64,000 nucleotides of DNA from an uncultured Candidatus Nitrosopumilus sp. (GCA_951812645.1 CATOSM010000001.1:1529560-1593559); one strand, 5' to 3'. Positions 44,401-53,340 are shown, counted from the first letter of the stretch. Notes: a model not told the origin generated them from the sequence alone. Numbers and translations are program-made.

Positions 44401-45134
44401 AACTTTTGTTTTTCTAGATCTTCAATATCAGGCCTGCCCATTTCAGGTATTGCAGTTAGTTCAAAGTCATTCAGATTAGTCTCAAGTGGCAGTATGTCCT
44501 GCAGCCACTGGGTAACTCTTTTGAAAAACCCATCTGCAAGATCTGACTGATCATATTGTGTCATGTCATCGATTAGCGTGTCAAAAGTCTCCTCAATGCC
44601 ATCTGCAATGTCAAGCTCTGCATTTTTCTTTATTGCAGAAAGTAGCGCACCGTTAATTATTGGTTTAGAGTCAGAAAGGTTTAGCGTCCAGCCCTTGTTT
44701 ACTTGCGCGTTTTGGGACAAGGATAAGGGAAATAGTATCAGAGGGCCCCTTACAAAAAAGTCATCATTTGCATGGCCATACAAAAATGGAAACCCAAGAT
44801 AGCATACCTGCCGTCCTGTCTCATCTTCAATCTGTTTTATGTTGTAAGATAGTGTCTTTAGCTTGCGCCTTACAGTATCTGCATCATCACCTGTAGTTGA
44901 GTTTGACAATAGTAGTATAGATGAAGTGCTCCCCTTTACGGCCTTTTTGAATATCTTGTCGCATGCGGTCTGGTTAAACTGCGCTAGTGTGGTAAGATTA
45001 AAATTGTGCTTATCATAGGTCTTTTTGTACTGGACTGAGCGGTTTTTCTTTGTTGCCTGTAGTAGTTTTGTTTGATAACGTTTTAGGTTATGTTCAAGCT
45101 TGGTTAGTTGTGTTTTTTCCTCGCTTGTCAACAA
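41433..45134 (-). CDS. Giant SF1 helicase with C-terminal Vsr/MTES_1575-like nuclease
   Basis: 1233 aa. Residues 1-about 320 are an unassigned N-terminal region. Helicase core: Walker A VVRGPPGTGKSQ (about 335), LLVCQKRAALD, Walker B LVIIDEASQLAVE (about 807), VLVAGDDKQLQP, AWHYRSKYQDL, NVQGDERDVIIFSVGY and LNVAVTRAR. The last about 115 residues form a restriction-like nuclease: FDSDFERQVHTAL, GYKIDLVVVHP, GIECDGATYHSSPSAKERD and GWTLVRVWSRDWW. Such Upf1-type helicase plus MTES_1575 proteins occur in defence islands. It is the largest intact minus-strand gene here. Confidence 0.88.
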   Translation of the reverse strand: MLTSEEKTQLTKLEHNLKRYQTKLLQATKKNRSVQYKKTYDKHNFNLTTLAQFNQTACDKIFKKAVKGSTSSILLLSNSTTGDDADTVRRKLKTLSYNIKQIEDETGRQVCYLGFPFLYGHANDDFFVRGPLILFPLSLSQNAQVNKGWTLNLSDSKPIINGALLSAIKKNAELDIADGIEETFDTLIDDMTQYDQSDLADGFFKRVTQWLQDILPLETNLNDFELTAIPEMGRPDIEDLEKQKFHLKNHMVIGNFPQADNEIYKDYSKLLDASSLDTGPLGVLFDIYEDTEADDASIPSLDDVADEQINTVLESDSTQDMVILESKQSSMVVVRGPPGTGKSQVITNLMCDALVNSKKVLLVCQKRAALDVVYDRLGTVGLDKFTVLLDKESQDKQKIYKKLCNTIEDNTIYDVGITSIEDVSRQIDDKIKFLTRWQRVLHQPYFGKITIRQLYSMAEPEYTSKIDISDLVPEDYNKLNDYLETFSEIEILFKQFVLDEHTWHGRRSFDTLGIKDKSNIMHTIDYILLYMQSAIITQSKEQQDELVKSLDTYVNDPGWFRLRQKKAAKAIHNILDVDKITVQYVQDKTEPATKGVSFWTELLHLATFFKENHQSEIYDLHKAPDQLKIKLQKLKGGLIDFDSLQSYDAKISENPDILKLLLLCKDKLNPDEAWSDVIRQEVYLYWIHTIESENTILKGDATIQYNKNRDALSALLDEKKDIVAKSIQAKIAGSANIDEIYGRAKIPEKQNWKDFSAELKKKRRVKPVRQLFGKYSKQFLKIAPCWLASPESVSKIFPLQRDLFDLVIIDEASQLAVERVLPVLYRAKHVLVAGDDKQLQPFDMFQVKDEDIPYEEDDNVLEEKSLLDMALVRHHPMQLAWHYRSKYQDLINFSNHAFYDGKLQVAPNVISDPQHPPIRWVQCSGIWQKRQNHQEAQAVLEEIYDTLKNTAPDYQSIGVITFNDEQRDLIHTLYDKKIDEDIDFARHVTAATVNKGRDEQPFFRNIENVQGDERDVIIFSVGYAPDVDGKFVNRFGPLSVAGGENRLNVAVTRARTEMVIVCSINPQDIKDTSKNLGPLRLRQFLEYAKATSQSDKDKVNDVIGEINSEHLVDDDKSLHFDSDFERQVHTALEKRNYTVHTSHGVSGYKIDLVVVHPANPHLYILGIECDGATYHSSPSAKERDVRRQKFLESKGWTLVRVWSRDWWRNPDREIDKVISKITSLCDCTTTIES

Positions 45135-45238
45135 TTATCACGTATGAATAGTTAGTGATTGGTATGATCTAATTATGTTTTTTGGATCCCCATAACGACA
45201 TGTGTAAGTAATCTAATCATTTTTGCAGTATTATTTTA

Positions 45239-45706
45239 TCAGTTTTTTTTGGATTTATGCCATCCATTTACTAGAACACCTACTACTCCAAACGCTATCA
45301 AAGTGCCTAGAATAATTGTATTAACATGTATTGGATTATCTGGTTTTTTGGTTTTTGGTCTAATACAAGTTATAGGGACAGGCGTATTGGTTTTATAATG
45401 TATGCCTAAATCATTTAATAAATTACGAGTTGCTTGATGTGCAGCAAAACAATTTACATGATCCAAGTGTGCAATAGGATAAGATGCTGGAGGTTCAATT
45501 TCACTTTCAATTAACCCATCAGGCATTACTTTGAAGTGAAGTTGTAACAACTCCTCTAACTTAAGAGTCAAACCAAAAACCTGACCATGATTCTCCTGTG
45601 CTATCGGTAGACGAAAACCCAAATCTTCCAAGCCACCTTTACATTTTTCAATATCACTTTGTTGTGTTTGAAAACATCTGCAGTGTTCTTTATCAGAACC
45701 ATTCAA
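45239..45706 (-). CDS. C-terminally anchored membrane protein, unknown
   Basis: 155 aa. A soluble domain with six Cys/His-rich positions (CRCF, CKGG, HLDHVNCFAAH, CIRP) is followed by one transmembrane helix near the C terminus (about residues 128-147, NTIILGTLIAFGVVGVLVNGW) and a basic tail. Start codon usage normal. No family recognised. It lies 104 bases downstream of nothing obvious and 55 bases after the kinase gene on the same strand. Confidence 0.5.
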   Translation of the reverse strand: MNGSDKEHCRCFQTQQSDIEKCKGGLEDLGFRLPIAQENHGQVFGLTLKLEELLQLHFKVMPDGLIESEIEPPASYPIAHLDHVNCFAAHQATRNLLNDLGIHYKTNTPVPITCIRPKTKKPDNPIHVNTIILGTLIAFGVVGVLVNGWHKSKKN

Positions 45707-45760
45707 TGAAGCATTTGGGTGTTCTTAGTACTTATCTATGATCATGTTTACGATCTTAAT

Positions 45761-46218
45761 TTATTTTATCACCTGTATGTAATTAATTCCCTCATCTATT
45801 TTTGGTGGCTCCAGCTGTGTTGACTGGGATAGCAGCACTGCATCTACCAGCTTGTCTTGTTTGCGTAAACTGTTTTGTTGTAACGCCTTTTGCGTATTAC
45901 TAAAAAATATCACATTGACTGTAGCTTCATACCTTGCTGCAAGGCGGATGTGCCTTTGACGTACTTTTCTTGTTAAATTGGTATCATCAACTACAATGTT
46001 TTTGTTGTGATGTAATGCGTCACATACCATGACATGCTCTATTCTTCTACCCCCGTCTAGTCTTTCTGCACCGTCATACCTAACTTGAATGTTAAGCGCT
46101 GCTTTTTTTGGCATTTGCTTTATGGTATCAAGTGATATGTGTACATGTTTGGGAAATGCATTGGAAGTTAAGTTGTCTTGCCGCTACCAGAGATCCCTAC
46201 CATTAGGATCATTTCCAT
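45761..46218 (-). pseudogene. Small P-loop (AAA_33/polynucleotide kinase-like) kinase, frameshifted
   Basis: ATG at 46218 gives MEMILMVGISGSGKTT, a Walker A, then a stop. The rest of the protein (LTSNAFPKHVHISLDTIKQM, NIVVDDTNLTRKVRQRHI) continues in another frame to 45761, so a one-base indel near 46169-46182 splits the gene. The intact product would be about 152 aa, short for the family. An internal ATG at 46114 would lack the P-loop. Confidence 0.65.
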
Positions 46219-46280
46219 ATTTCATTATTGAAATATTAGCTTAATATCATTTGATTATTTCCACTTTGTTCTCAATTGTT

Positions 46281-46433
46281 TTATGTGATTATTTTAGCGC
46301 AAAATTTTATGTACTCTTCTGGTATGTCATGGCAGTCCTGGCATGACATGACTTTTTTGCCTAGTTGCTTGTCATGATGTTCTGTAAGATCCTGTGTAAC
46401 CTTGTAACAAGGACAGGTTACAATTCCTCCCAT
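46281..46433 (-). CDS. 50-aa zinc-binding peptide
   Basis: Starts MGGIVTCPCYKVTQ and has a second knuckle SCQDCHD; CxC plus CxxCH could bind one metal. Normal ATG and TAA. It lies upstream of the kinase relic on the same strand. Function unknown. Confidence 0.5.
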   Translation of the reverse strand: MGGIVTCPCYKVTQDLTEHHDKQLGKKVMSCQDCHDIPEEYIKFCAKIIT

Positions 46434-46681
46434 ATGCAGTTAAGATAGGGTGGGCATATTTGTATGATCGTTTGTTTTTTTATTTTTGTGATTTTGATGG
46501 TATAATTTGTAAAAACATGTACCGCTAGGATAAGTAATGACAGTGCTGCTTTAATTCTATTTTGCCATCAATATACGGGCTTGACTGTAAAGCATGCAAG
46601 AGGCATGATCGATGCGGCAATTGCACATTATGGTACCATATTACAGAACTAAATGGCATGATAGATTAGTGGGCAATAGTC

Positions 46682-46888
46682 AACTCATCTCAAAACCCCC
46701 CAATACATCAAAAATGACGCAAGGTAAACAAATCCAAGATACTTGCCACATTTCTTTTCGCATCTGGTTCTTGTTCTGTGAAACCCATTCTTCAACCAGC
46801 CAAAGAACCTCTCCACAACATATCTGACTGAATCATACTTGCATGATTTATTTTCAGAGGATCTGCTATTCTTAACTTTGTAGAGCAA
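46682..46888 (-). mobile_element. Remnant of a related IS5-type transposase
   Basis: Begins with AACTCATCTCAAAACC (46682) and encodes only the C-terminal 65 residues of a transposase (YVVERFFGWLKNGFHRTRTR, GKYLGFVYLASFLMYW). It is more divergent than the other copies. The rest is missing. Confidence 0.75.
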
Positions 46889-47034
46889 ATAACAATTTGA
46901 TCAACTTTATCTCATGGCAACAGCTTTGGATCTGGCATATTCTGACTGGTAGGCTATTTTGAATGTGACAGGTGCAGTCTACGTTATATCGTACAATAAC
47001 CAATATAATGTAGAAGGAATGTGTTACTGATCCA
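46889..47034. promoter_or_regulatory. Promoter interval with dyad before 47035
   Basis: TACGTTATAT and ATATAATGTA (about 46979-47011) form a 9 of 10 inverted repeat just upstream of the 47035 operon, a likely operator. The remainder shows no feature. Confidence 0.4.
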
Positions 47035-47571
47035 ATGAATAATCAGTTGTTAAAAGAAATGAATTTTGCTTTAAACAAAATGGAAGAAACGGGGGAAGTT
47101 GATTTAGGTTTTCTTGATAACATATGTGAATTTAGAGAACATATTAACACAATCAAAACACGATGGTTGGAATATACTAGCAATGATGGATTTTACTTCT
47201 ATCAAGCTGCACGCAACGTGGAATTAATTTTAGGCAAAATGTATGATAGATTTAAAAACGCTAAAAAAATGAATGACAGCCCTGTTGTATCTCTTGATAC
47301 TCTTGTACTTTTACCACATTTTGATAAAACACTTGGTTTGTTAGAACATCAAAACATTTCTGCAGAATCAATTGATAAAATTCTTAATCAAACTAAGATT
47401 TTACAAGATGCTGCAGCAAATAGAAACTTGATTGAGTCCATTGAAATAGATAGAAACTCTTTGGATACTGATAACTTGAAAATATGTTTCACTTCTCTCA
47501 TGAATGAATTATCCATACAACCAGATCATCATATAAGTTATACAGATAATGACCACGAAGATAGTTGTTGA
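47035..47571 (+). CDS. Unknown helical protein, partner of PIN gene
   Basis: 178 aa, acidic, all-helical appearance (MNFALNKMEETGEVDLGFLD, FYFYQAARNVELILGKMYDR). Overlaps the PIN-domain gene by 23 bases, so it is likely its antitoxin or regulator. No family recognised. Confidence 0.55.
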   Translation: MNNQLLKEMNFALNKMEETGEVDLGFLDNICEFREHINTIKTRWLEYTSNDGFYFYQAARNVELILGKMYDRFKNAKKMNDSPVVSLDTLVLLPHFDKTLGLLEHQNISAESIDKILNQTKILQDAAANRNLIESIEIDRNSLDTDNLKICFTSLMNELSIQPDHHISYTDNDHEDSC

Positions 47572-48156
47572 CACAAATGTTGTTGTAGCAGCTAGTGCAA
47601 TTCAAAATATCCAAGAGTTAGATCTTACTATAAAACATGAATTCCATGATCAATCTATTCAATTATTTAGTTTATTCAAAGAAAATAATAATTGTTCTGG
47701 GGTTTTGGTTTCTACAGTAAAAACTGAATCCTTTAAAGTATTGTCCAAAGCTGTCCGTAAGGTGTTTGTACCTGATTCTTTAAGCAATCCACAAAGGCGT
47801 GAATTGTTTTACAATGATGCAGTAGCAATTATAGCATCATCAGAAGAAAAAATGAGAGTTTTGATGAAGCGTATGTCCTATGGCAGATTGACTCAAAGGA
47901 ATTCAGCAAGAACCTAAAGGATGTCAAAGACATGTCTAAATATCTCAATGCAGAATGGAAGAAGAAATACACAAAAAGAAATTGGAGAAAACAGGAATCA
48001 AAAATGCGTGCCAAGCCTGTGATGAAAGAAGCGTGGAGAAAAGAGCAAAAGCAAGAAGTTGTTTCTGCGTATAATTCTCAAATAGCAAGGGAATCTCTCC
48101 AGCTCAAAAGATTTGTGAATAAATCTAATTCTAAAGATGAGCAAATTTTAGCATAG
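47549..48156 (+). pseudogene. PIN-domain protein with frameshift at an A6 run
   Basis: The first frame reads MTTKIVVDTNVVVAASAI (PIN start, DTN) through IIASSEEK. From the AAAAAA run at 47847-47852 the continuing sense frame is the next one: NESFDEAYVLWQIDSKEF, then a very basic tail (KKKYTKRNWRKQESKMRAKP) to TAG at 48154-48156. The intact product would be about 202 aa. Programmed slippage, error or mutation are all possible. Confidence 0.6.
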
Positions 48157-48187
48157 ACAATTTCTGTACGATCTTTTGCAGAAAAAA

Positions 48188-48303
48188 ATGTCCCATTGTC
48201 TGTCTGTTATCTCGGCGAATTTCATGGACAGCTTGGAAACTAACAGCTCATGGATCCAAATGATCATCAAATATCGTCTGAAGGGTTAGTTTTAAGATGA
48301 GTT
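48188..48303 (-). mobile_element. Solo left end of a copy-D-type IS
   Basis: Reverse complement matches the first about 115 bases of copy D (34959 onward) including the end repeat, the ATTTGATGATCATTTGGAT stretch and the start of the transposase (EITDRQWD). The rest is absent. Confidence 0.75.
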
Positions 48304-48556
48304 GATTAGGTTAGTTTCAATTGGGTTGTTAATAATTGCATATTTTTTAGTGCTAATAATATTCACAATGAATGCAAATTGAAAGCATAAAATATCTAAA
48401 ACAATTTTTTAATCAACAAGTAAAATAAAATTTGTTAAATCTGGAAATATGATTATCTGGTTACAAAAATTACACAAGTCAAGCAAATTTCATACTGAAG
48501 ATGTGGCGTCTGCAAATGCTCTTGATGTTCCTGATTGCCCGTATTTGCAATGGTTG
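48304..48556. other. Non-coding interval
   Basis: No convincing gene; the plus-strand frame near 48449 is antisense to the membrane-protein fragment region and looks spurious. Confidence 0.3.
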
Positions 48557-48769
48557 TCATTGCAGCATCTGTATACCGAGTCCAAAGATGACATTACCGT
48601 AAATGGCAGGGTCAGTTGCATTTTGTACCAATGGTGATGCGGGAGAGCCGTAATAGTTGAGCGGTGCAATCATCTGACCTATTGCCAGATTCACAATATC
48701 AAAGCCTGCCAGCACAAAACCAAAAAAGGTCAGGACGAGCTCTATCGCGAAGATGATTTTGATTTGCAA
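48557..48769 (-). CDS. Small membrane protein, possibly truncated
   Basis: 70 aa: one long hydrophobic N-terminal segment (IIFAIELVLTFFGFVLAGFD) and a polar loop ending at a weakly hydrophobic segment (GNVIFGLGIQML). Sense-like sequence continues in another frame after the stop (MTTIANTGNQEH), so the C terminus may be frameshifted. Function unknown. Confidence 0.4.
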   Translation of the reverse strand: MQIKIIFAIELVLTFFGFVLAGFDIVNLAIGQMIAPLNYYGSPASPLVQNATDPAIYGNVIFGLGIQMLQ

Positions 48770-48796
48770 AGAGAACAGCTAGCGTAATGTGACTTT

Positions 48797-49179
48797 TTAG
48801 TCAGGATTTCCAACTTCATAAAGATCAAACACGATGTTTTGTTGGCCCAAAACAATTTGAAAAATAACAGATTCAGTTAACGTGATTTGAATTACATCGT
48901 TTGTGATAAAACTTCCATCAATACCAAGAATGGCCAAATTAATTTGTCTGAAATTACTAACCATGTCATTAAGATTGCTTTGAAATAACGGATGCAGTTT
49001 AGTAAAAATAGGAGAGTATCGTTCTGTGAATTTGTCGGGCAATTTCTTTTCTCCGATTACTTGCCATAGATATTTTTCAAGTAATCTTGGTGAGTCGAAA
49101 ATTCTACAGTCTTGATACTCCCATCTTGTAGCCCGTCAAGCAGACTATTTTTTGCGTTTAGAAGCTCATCCTTGGTCAT
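48797..49179 (-). pseudogene. Unknown protein, frameshifted
   Basis: ATG 49179 (MTKDELLNAKNSLLDGLQDG) shifts frame near 49105-49110 and continues as DCRIFDSPRLLEKYLWQVIG and the beta-rich C terminus FITNDVIQITLTESVIFQIV. The joined product would be about 127 aa. An archaeal small conserved-looking protein with no named family. Confidence 0.5.
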
Positions 49180-49231
49180 CGTTGATCAAAAATTATACTT
49201 GAATATAAACTTTAAGCAGTAATAGTATATT

Positions 49232-49444
49232 TTGATCGACAATTCACATCAGAAAAATTATGTAATTTTTAATTGGTGGGGGGTTGAGGACAAAAAACTG
49301 CCTTCATCTGAGCTAAACAAGTACAAAACAACAACGCCGACACTCTACTCCAATACCACGATGAAATATGTTTCTGGATTGTACAGGAAGTGGAAGATAG
49401 AAGGCAAGTACATAATGCAAGAGGCTTGGGATTTTGATGATTAG
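49232..49444 (+). CDS. Hypothetical 70-aa protein (weak)
   Basis: TTG start. The second half (KYVSGLYRKWKIEGKYIMQE) looks protein-like, the first less so. It may be the end of a decayed gene. No family. Confidence 0.3.
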   Translation: MIDNSHQKNYVIFNWWGVEDKKLPSSELNKYKTTTPTLYSNTTMKYVSGLYRKWKIEGKYIMQEAWDFDD

Positions 49445-49575
49445 ATACATCTATTGTACGCTGATAGATAACTCGCTTTTCATCTTTCTGTTTCATTACG
49501 TCAAATTTAACGTAAAACCAGTCGCATAATGACGCTTCCATCTAGTACCGGGATTAGGTAAATCCAATTTTGAGG

Positions 49576-49713
49576 CTAAAGATCTAGCTCATCAATATCT
49601 TTAAGATGAAGATGCTTCTTGTGGATTTCGTACTGTACCAAATGTTCGGTATCTTTATCTTCCCATGTTGTTGCAACAATGGATTTTTCAATACTTTCAG
49701 ACGAGTTCCCCAT
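49576..49713 (-). CDS. 45-aa hypothetical peptide at IS boundary
   Basis: Reads MGNSSESIEKSIVATTWEDK and ends LHLKDIDELDL with TAG at 49576. The ATG is right at the junction with the IS fragment, so the true N terminus may have been removed. Confidence 0.35.
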   Translation of the reverse strand: MGNSSESIEKSIVATTWEDKDTEHLVQYEIHKKHLHLKDIDELDL

Positions 49714-49714
49714 G

Positions 49715-49976
49715 GGGATACGGTTCAAAGCCAATCCGCAGTTATGTAAAATCAAGAAACGTCATTCCGTGCATTCCCTTTAGAAAAAACGGCAGGACGG
49801 CAGATGATGATACGGACAAGGACAGTTACAACAGGACAAGGTTTGTAGTGGAACGGTTCTTTGCCTGGCTGAAAAACGGGTTTCACAGAACAAGATGTGA
49901 AAGAAACGCGGGAAATTATCCCGGGCTGGTTAGCATTGCGTCATTTTTGATGTATTGCAGGGTTTTAAGATGAGTT
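49715..49976 (+). mobile_element. Right-hand fragment of a copy-D-type IS
   Basis: The last about 262 bases of the element, from GGGATACGGTTCAAAGCC to the end repeat GGTTTTAAGATGAGTT. It encodes the transposase C terminus (RNVIPCIPFRKNGRTADD, VVERFFAWLKNGFHRT) with a small internal deletion. Confidence 0.8.
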
Positions 49977-50288
49977 GGAGAGAATTTCTAAAAAACATCA
50001 GTAGAGAAGTAAATCATTGGATAGGGACCATGTCATGACGGATGAAGCTAGAAAATATGAACAGAAGTATGGCATTCAAATCAAAATTGAAGTAAAATGA
50101 CGGCATTTTGGAACAAAAATAAAGGCAATCTGCTACCCTGTCCGATCGATGTTGAATGAGTTACTTTATTTGGCTCTGTTTTATTCTCTATATTTTGCAT
50201 CCCTTGATGATGTTGACCAAGCAGGAGTTATTCATAAAGTATTTACGTATATTTTGTATAGATATAGTAACATGTTAATGTTACTAAA
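49977..50288. other. Intergenic interval before second AbiE operon
   Basis: A short open stretch (50016-50100) reads as a C-terminal scrap (MTDEARKYEQKYGIQIKIEV). The 60 bases before 50289 are AT-rich with a repeated GTTACTAAAT/ATGTTAATGTTAC element, probably the abiE promoter. Confidence 0.3.
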
Positions 50289-51119
50289 TTGACACAAAAC
50301 ATACGTACAGGTATATCAAAAAAAGAAACTCATCTTCTGACTACTTTGTCAAACAAAGGTAAAACCACCATTGATTTGAAAGATATCTCAAAAACTTGGG
50401 GGGCATCATATGAGTATGCCAAAGTAATCGCAGATAGATTACGTAAGAAAAAATGGCTTATTCAAATTACAAAAGGACAATATCTTATTGCTCCTTTGAG
50501 TGCTGGTATGAAATCAGAATATACCGAACATGAATTTGTTATGGCAGCAAATCTTGCTCGCCAAAACCCATATTATATTGCATATTGGACGGCATTAAAT
50601 CACTACGGATATACTGAACAAACTTCATTTACAATTTTTGTAGCAACAACTGCTAGGATCAAAAAAAACAAAGTTCACGGAGTTGATTATCAATTTGTAA
50701 CAATAAACAAAAGAAAATTTTTTGGCACAAAAAATCATTTTATCGGAAATCAAAAAATCATCATATCTGATAAAAATAAAACGATTGTAGATTCTTTAGA
50801 TCATCCAGAATACTGTGGTGGAATTGCAGAAGTTGCCAAATGTTTATGGAATGCAAAAGAAGAAATTTCTTTTGAAAACATGGTTGATTATGCAAAGAAA
50901 ATGAATAACAGTACTGTGATTAAAAGACTTGGATTCCTGATTGATATGCTTGAATTACATGTATCTCCTTTACTCTATAATCAAATGAAGAATTCAATAG
51001 GTTCTGGTCGTTCTTGGTTGGATCCTTATTCTATTAAACACAAAAAATCTAATTTGAAATGGAAATTATTTGTTAATGTTCCACTGGAATCATTTTCAGA
51101 GATAAAATCTGCAACATAG
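50289..51119 (+). CDS. abiEi: AbiEi-type antitoxin (second system)
   Basis: 276 aa from a TTG start. Winged helix (TIDLKDISKTWGASYEYAKV ... RKKKWLIQI) followed by the AbiEi core NPYYIAYWTALNHYGYTEQ, YQFVTINKRKFFG and KTIVDSLDHPEYCGGIAEVA. Paralogue of the 39360-40118 protein but clearly divergent, with lower GC, so acquired separately or long diverged. Confidence 0.88.
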   Translation: MTQNIRTGISKKETHLLTTLSNKGKTTIDLKDISKTWGASYEYAKVIADRLRKKKWLIQITKGQYLIAPLSAGMKSEYTEHEFVMAANLARQNPYYIAYWTALNHYGYTEQTSFTIFVATTARIKKNKVHGVDYQFVTINKRKFFGTKNHFIGNQKIIISDKNKTIVDSLDHPEYCGGIAEVAKCLWNAKEEISFENMVDYAKKMNNSTVIKRLGFLIDMLELHVSPLLYNQMKNSIGSGRSWLDPYSIKHKKSNLKWKLFVNVPLESFSEIKSAT

Positions 51120-51156
51120 GTGATGTGATATTCTAACTAATGAACAAATTCGCATA

Positions 51157-51945
51157 TTGGCAAAAACATATTCAAAACCTGCAGGTGTAATTGACAAAGA
51201 TTATGCATTAGAATGGCTTCTATATGGAATATATCACAAAAATTCTCCAGTTAGAAATGATTTAATTCTCAAAGGGGGAACCTCAATAAGAAAAATTTTC
51301 TTTCCAGGTATTTGGAGATTTTCAGAAGATCTTGATTTTACTGTCATGCCTAATACTGATCCTGATAAGATTATTTCTGGCTTTGATAGCATCTATGAAA
51401 TTTTAGAAGATGAGAGTGGAATTCAATATGAAGGAGAAATAAATGTCCCAGATAGTGGTTTGGCCATGTTTGGGAATATTCATTTTACTGGGCCTATTGG
51501 CATGAAAAATAAAATCAAGGTTGATGCTTCAAGAGTTGAAAGAATGATTGATAGGATAATTCCACAAACGGTTACAGTTGCTTATCCAGATCTATCTGAT
51601 TTTTCTATTAACGGATATTCTCTGAATGAGGTAATTGCAGAAAAAATTCGTAGTATGATGCAACGTAGTAAAGTCAGAGATTATTATGATGTATGGAAGA
51701 TGTTTACAACTGATAAATCTCTAGATTCTTCAAAAATAGGAAAAATGGTTGTAGAAAAATGTAAAATTAGCAATATTGATTACAATCCAGCAAAAATCTT
51801 TGATTCTACACGCTTGAATGGATTGGGAGAATATTGGGAGAAAGATTTAGGGAGATTGATTGTAGACGATTTACCTAGTCCAAAAACAGTTTTTAAAAAC
51901 ATCAAAGGTCTTCTTACTTTCCTTCCTAATTCTGCCAAGACGTAA
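51157..51945 (+). CDS. abiEii: AbiEii-type nucleotidyltransferase toxin (second system)
   Basis: About 262 aa. LILKGGTSIRKIFFPGIWRF and FSEDLDFTVMP form the active site; EVIAEKIRSMMQRSKVRDYYD is the conserved C-terminal helix. The start is uncertain: sense sequence (DILTNEQIRILAKTYSKP) extends upstream of the TTG at 51157 back to a TGA but has no ATG. It lies 37 bases after abiEi. Confidence 0.87.
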   Translation: MAKTYSKPAGVIDKDYALEWLLYGIYHKNSPVRNDLILKGGTSIRKIFFPGIWRFSEDLDFTVMPNTDPDKIISGFDSIYEILEDESGIQYEGEINVPDSGLAMFGNIHFTGPIGMKNKIKVDASRVERMIDRIIPQTVTVAYPDLSDFSINGYSLNEVIAEKIRSMMQRSKVRDYYDVWKMFTTDKSLDSSKIGKMVVEKCKISNIDYNPAKIFDSTRLNGLGEYWEKDLGRLIVDDLPSPKTVFKNIKGLLTFLPNSAKT

Positions 51946-52152
51946 ACTTTTAGAAAAATGGAACTTTTCTAGAGACAAAATGCTAACCTAGTCCGGTCAG
52001 AGTCAAACCTCTATAGATTTCTCAGTATCCCGGTTCAAATTTTGTTAGGAGCACAGTGTGCAGTAGGATACAGTTAGGCGGTTTTTTACTGCACCCATGT
52101 GTAAAAAAATATCTTTCAATATTGCATAAAATTCTTTTAGAAAACAAATGAA
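51946..52152. other. Non-coding interval
   Basis: No gene or repeat recognised. Confidence 0.25.
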
Positions 52153-52401
52153 TTGAAAATCAATATGAATATGCTTGAGATTCAAGAAAATTTTGAATTA
52201 GGAACAACTTTTTGTGATATGAAAATCAAAGAATTACAAACAATTCAGAAATTGGCATCCAATGATGCAAGATTAACATATTTTCGAAAATGTTCACAAA
52301 TCAATGATACTGTTAGATCAAGTTGTGATTTTTATCAGAGATACATGTTAACCGATGTTTATTGGAGAGGAAGATTTCTTTCACCATCTGCGACTCCATA
52401 G
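52153..52401 (+). CDS. Hypothetical protein, up to 82 aa
   Basis: Helical N terminus (MLEIQENFELGTTFCDMKIK) with a polar core (YFRKCSQINDTVRSSCDFYQ) and three Cys. Any of three N-terminal Met may be the start. Ends at a short tandem duplication CCATAGATTATC. No family. Confidence 0.4.
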   Translation: MKINMNMLEIQENFELGTTFCDMKIKELQTIQKLASNDARLTYFRKCSQINDTVRSSCDFYQRYMLTDVYWRGRFLSPSATP

Positions 52402-52477
52402 ATTATCTCCATAGATTATCGCCATAGGATAAAAATTAGGAATCTGATTCAATAAAATCTTCCGGTTTTTGATTATC

Positions 52478-53340
52478 AACTCATCTTAAAACCTTGCAAT
52501 ACATCAAAAATGACGCAATGTTAACCAGCCCGAGATAGTTTCCCGCGTTTCTTTCATGTCTTGTTCTGTGAAACCCGTTTTTTAGCCAGGCAAAGAACCG
52601 TTCCACTGCAAACCTTGTCCTGCTGTAACTGTCCTTGCCTGCATCATCTGTCGTCCTTCTGTTTTTTCTAAAAGGAATGCGCGAAATGATGTTTCTTGAT
52701 TTTGCATAACTGCGGATTGGTTTTGAATCGTATCCCTTGTCTGCATAGACTGAAACTATCTGTTCCATCATGGAATCATCTACAAAATCCGAAATTGATT
52801 CCATCACATCTACGAATTTTGTACTGTCATGCTCATTTGCAGGGCTCATTACAATTGATACTGGCAAGCCGGTACCATCTGTTGCAACGTGTAATTTCGT
52901 GCCCGTGACTCTTGAATCCGTCAAATCCGATCACGTCGCCCCTTTTTTGGAGGGAATTGACGATGAATCAATCGATATTTTTTGCAGGCTGATTTTTTCC
53001 TGTCTGTGTACAGATTTTATCAGTTCTGATAGAATCCTTTTCCATGTTCCCTTTTGCTGCAGTTCTGAGAATCTCAGATGCGCGGTGGATTTTGAACCGT
53101 ATCTGTCCGGCATGTCTGCCCGCCTGCAGCCGGTTGTTAGGACAGACAATATTCCGTTGATTGTGTTTCTGTCATTGCATCCTGGCCTTCCTGTTTTTGC
53201 AGGCTTTGGCAGATGTGATAGAACCGTTCCATTGAACGTCTGACATTTCTTTGTGAATCATGAAAGATACGTCAGCAGGGTCATTCTTAGATCCCGATTG
53301 TCATGAATTATTTACAAAATGATCGGTTTTAGGATGAGTT
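52478..53340 (-). mobile_element. IS5-type element, copy H (mosaic)
   Basis: About 863 bp. Left end AACTCATCTTAAAACC belongs to the 'RNVIPCIPFRK' subtype and the right end GGTTTTAGGATGAGTT to the 'GIDCCIPYKR' subtype. The switch lies in the conserved part around 52930-53000. A recombinant of two ISs. Confidence 0.85.
52481..53249 (-). pseudogene. Transposase of IS copy H
   Basis: The N terminus carries the shared 2-base deletion, leaving a 72-aa middle frame (52931-53149); the C-terminal frame (52481-52924) is open and nearly intact with a few small deletions. Confidence 0.7.

Noticed and set aside
52402-52440. Short tandem CCATAGATTATC repeats
   Set aside because: Only two and a half copies, no context suggesting function.
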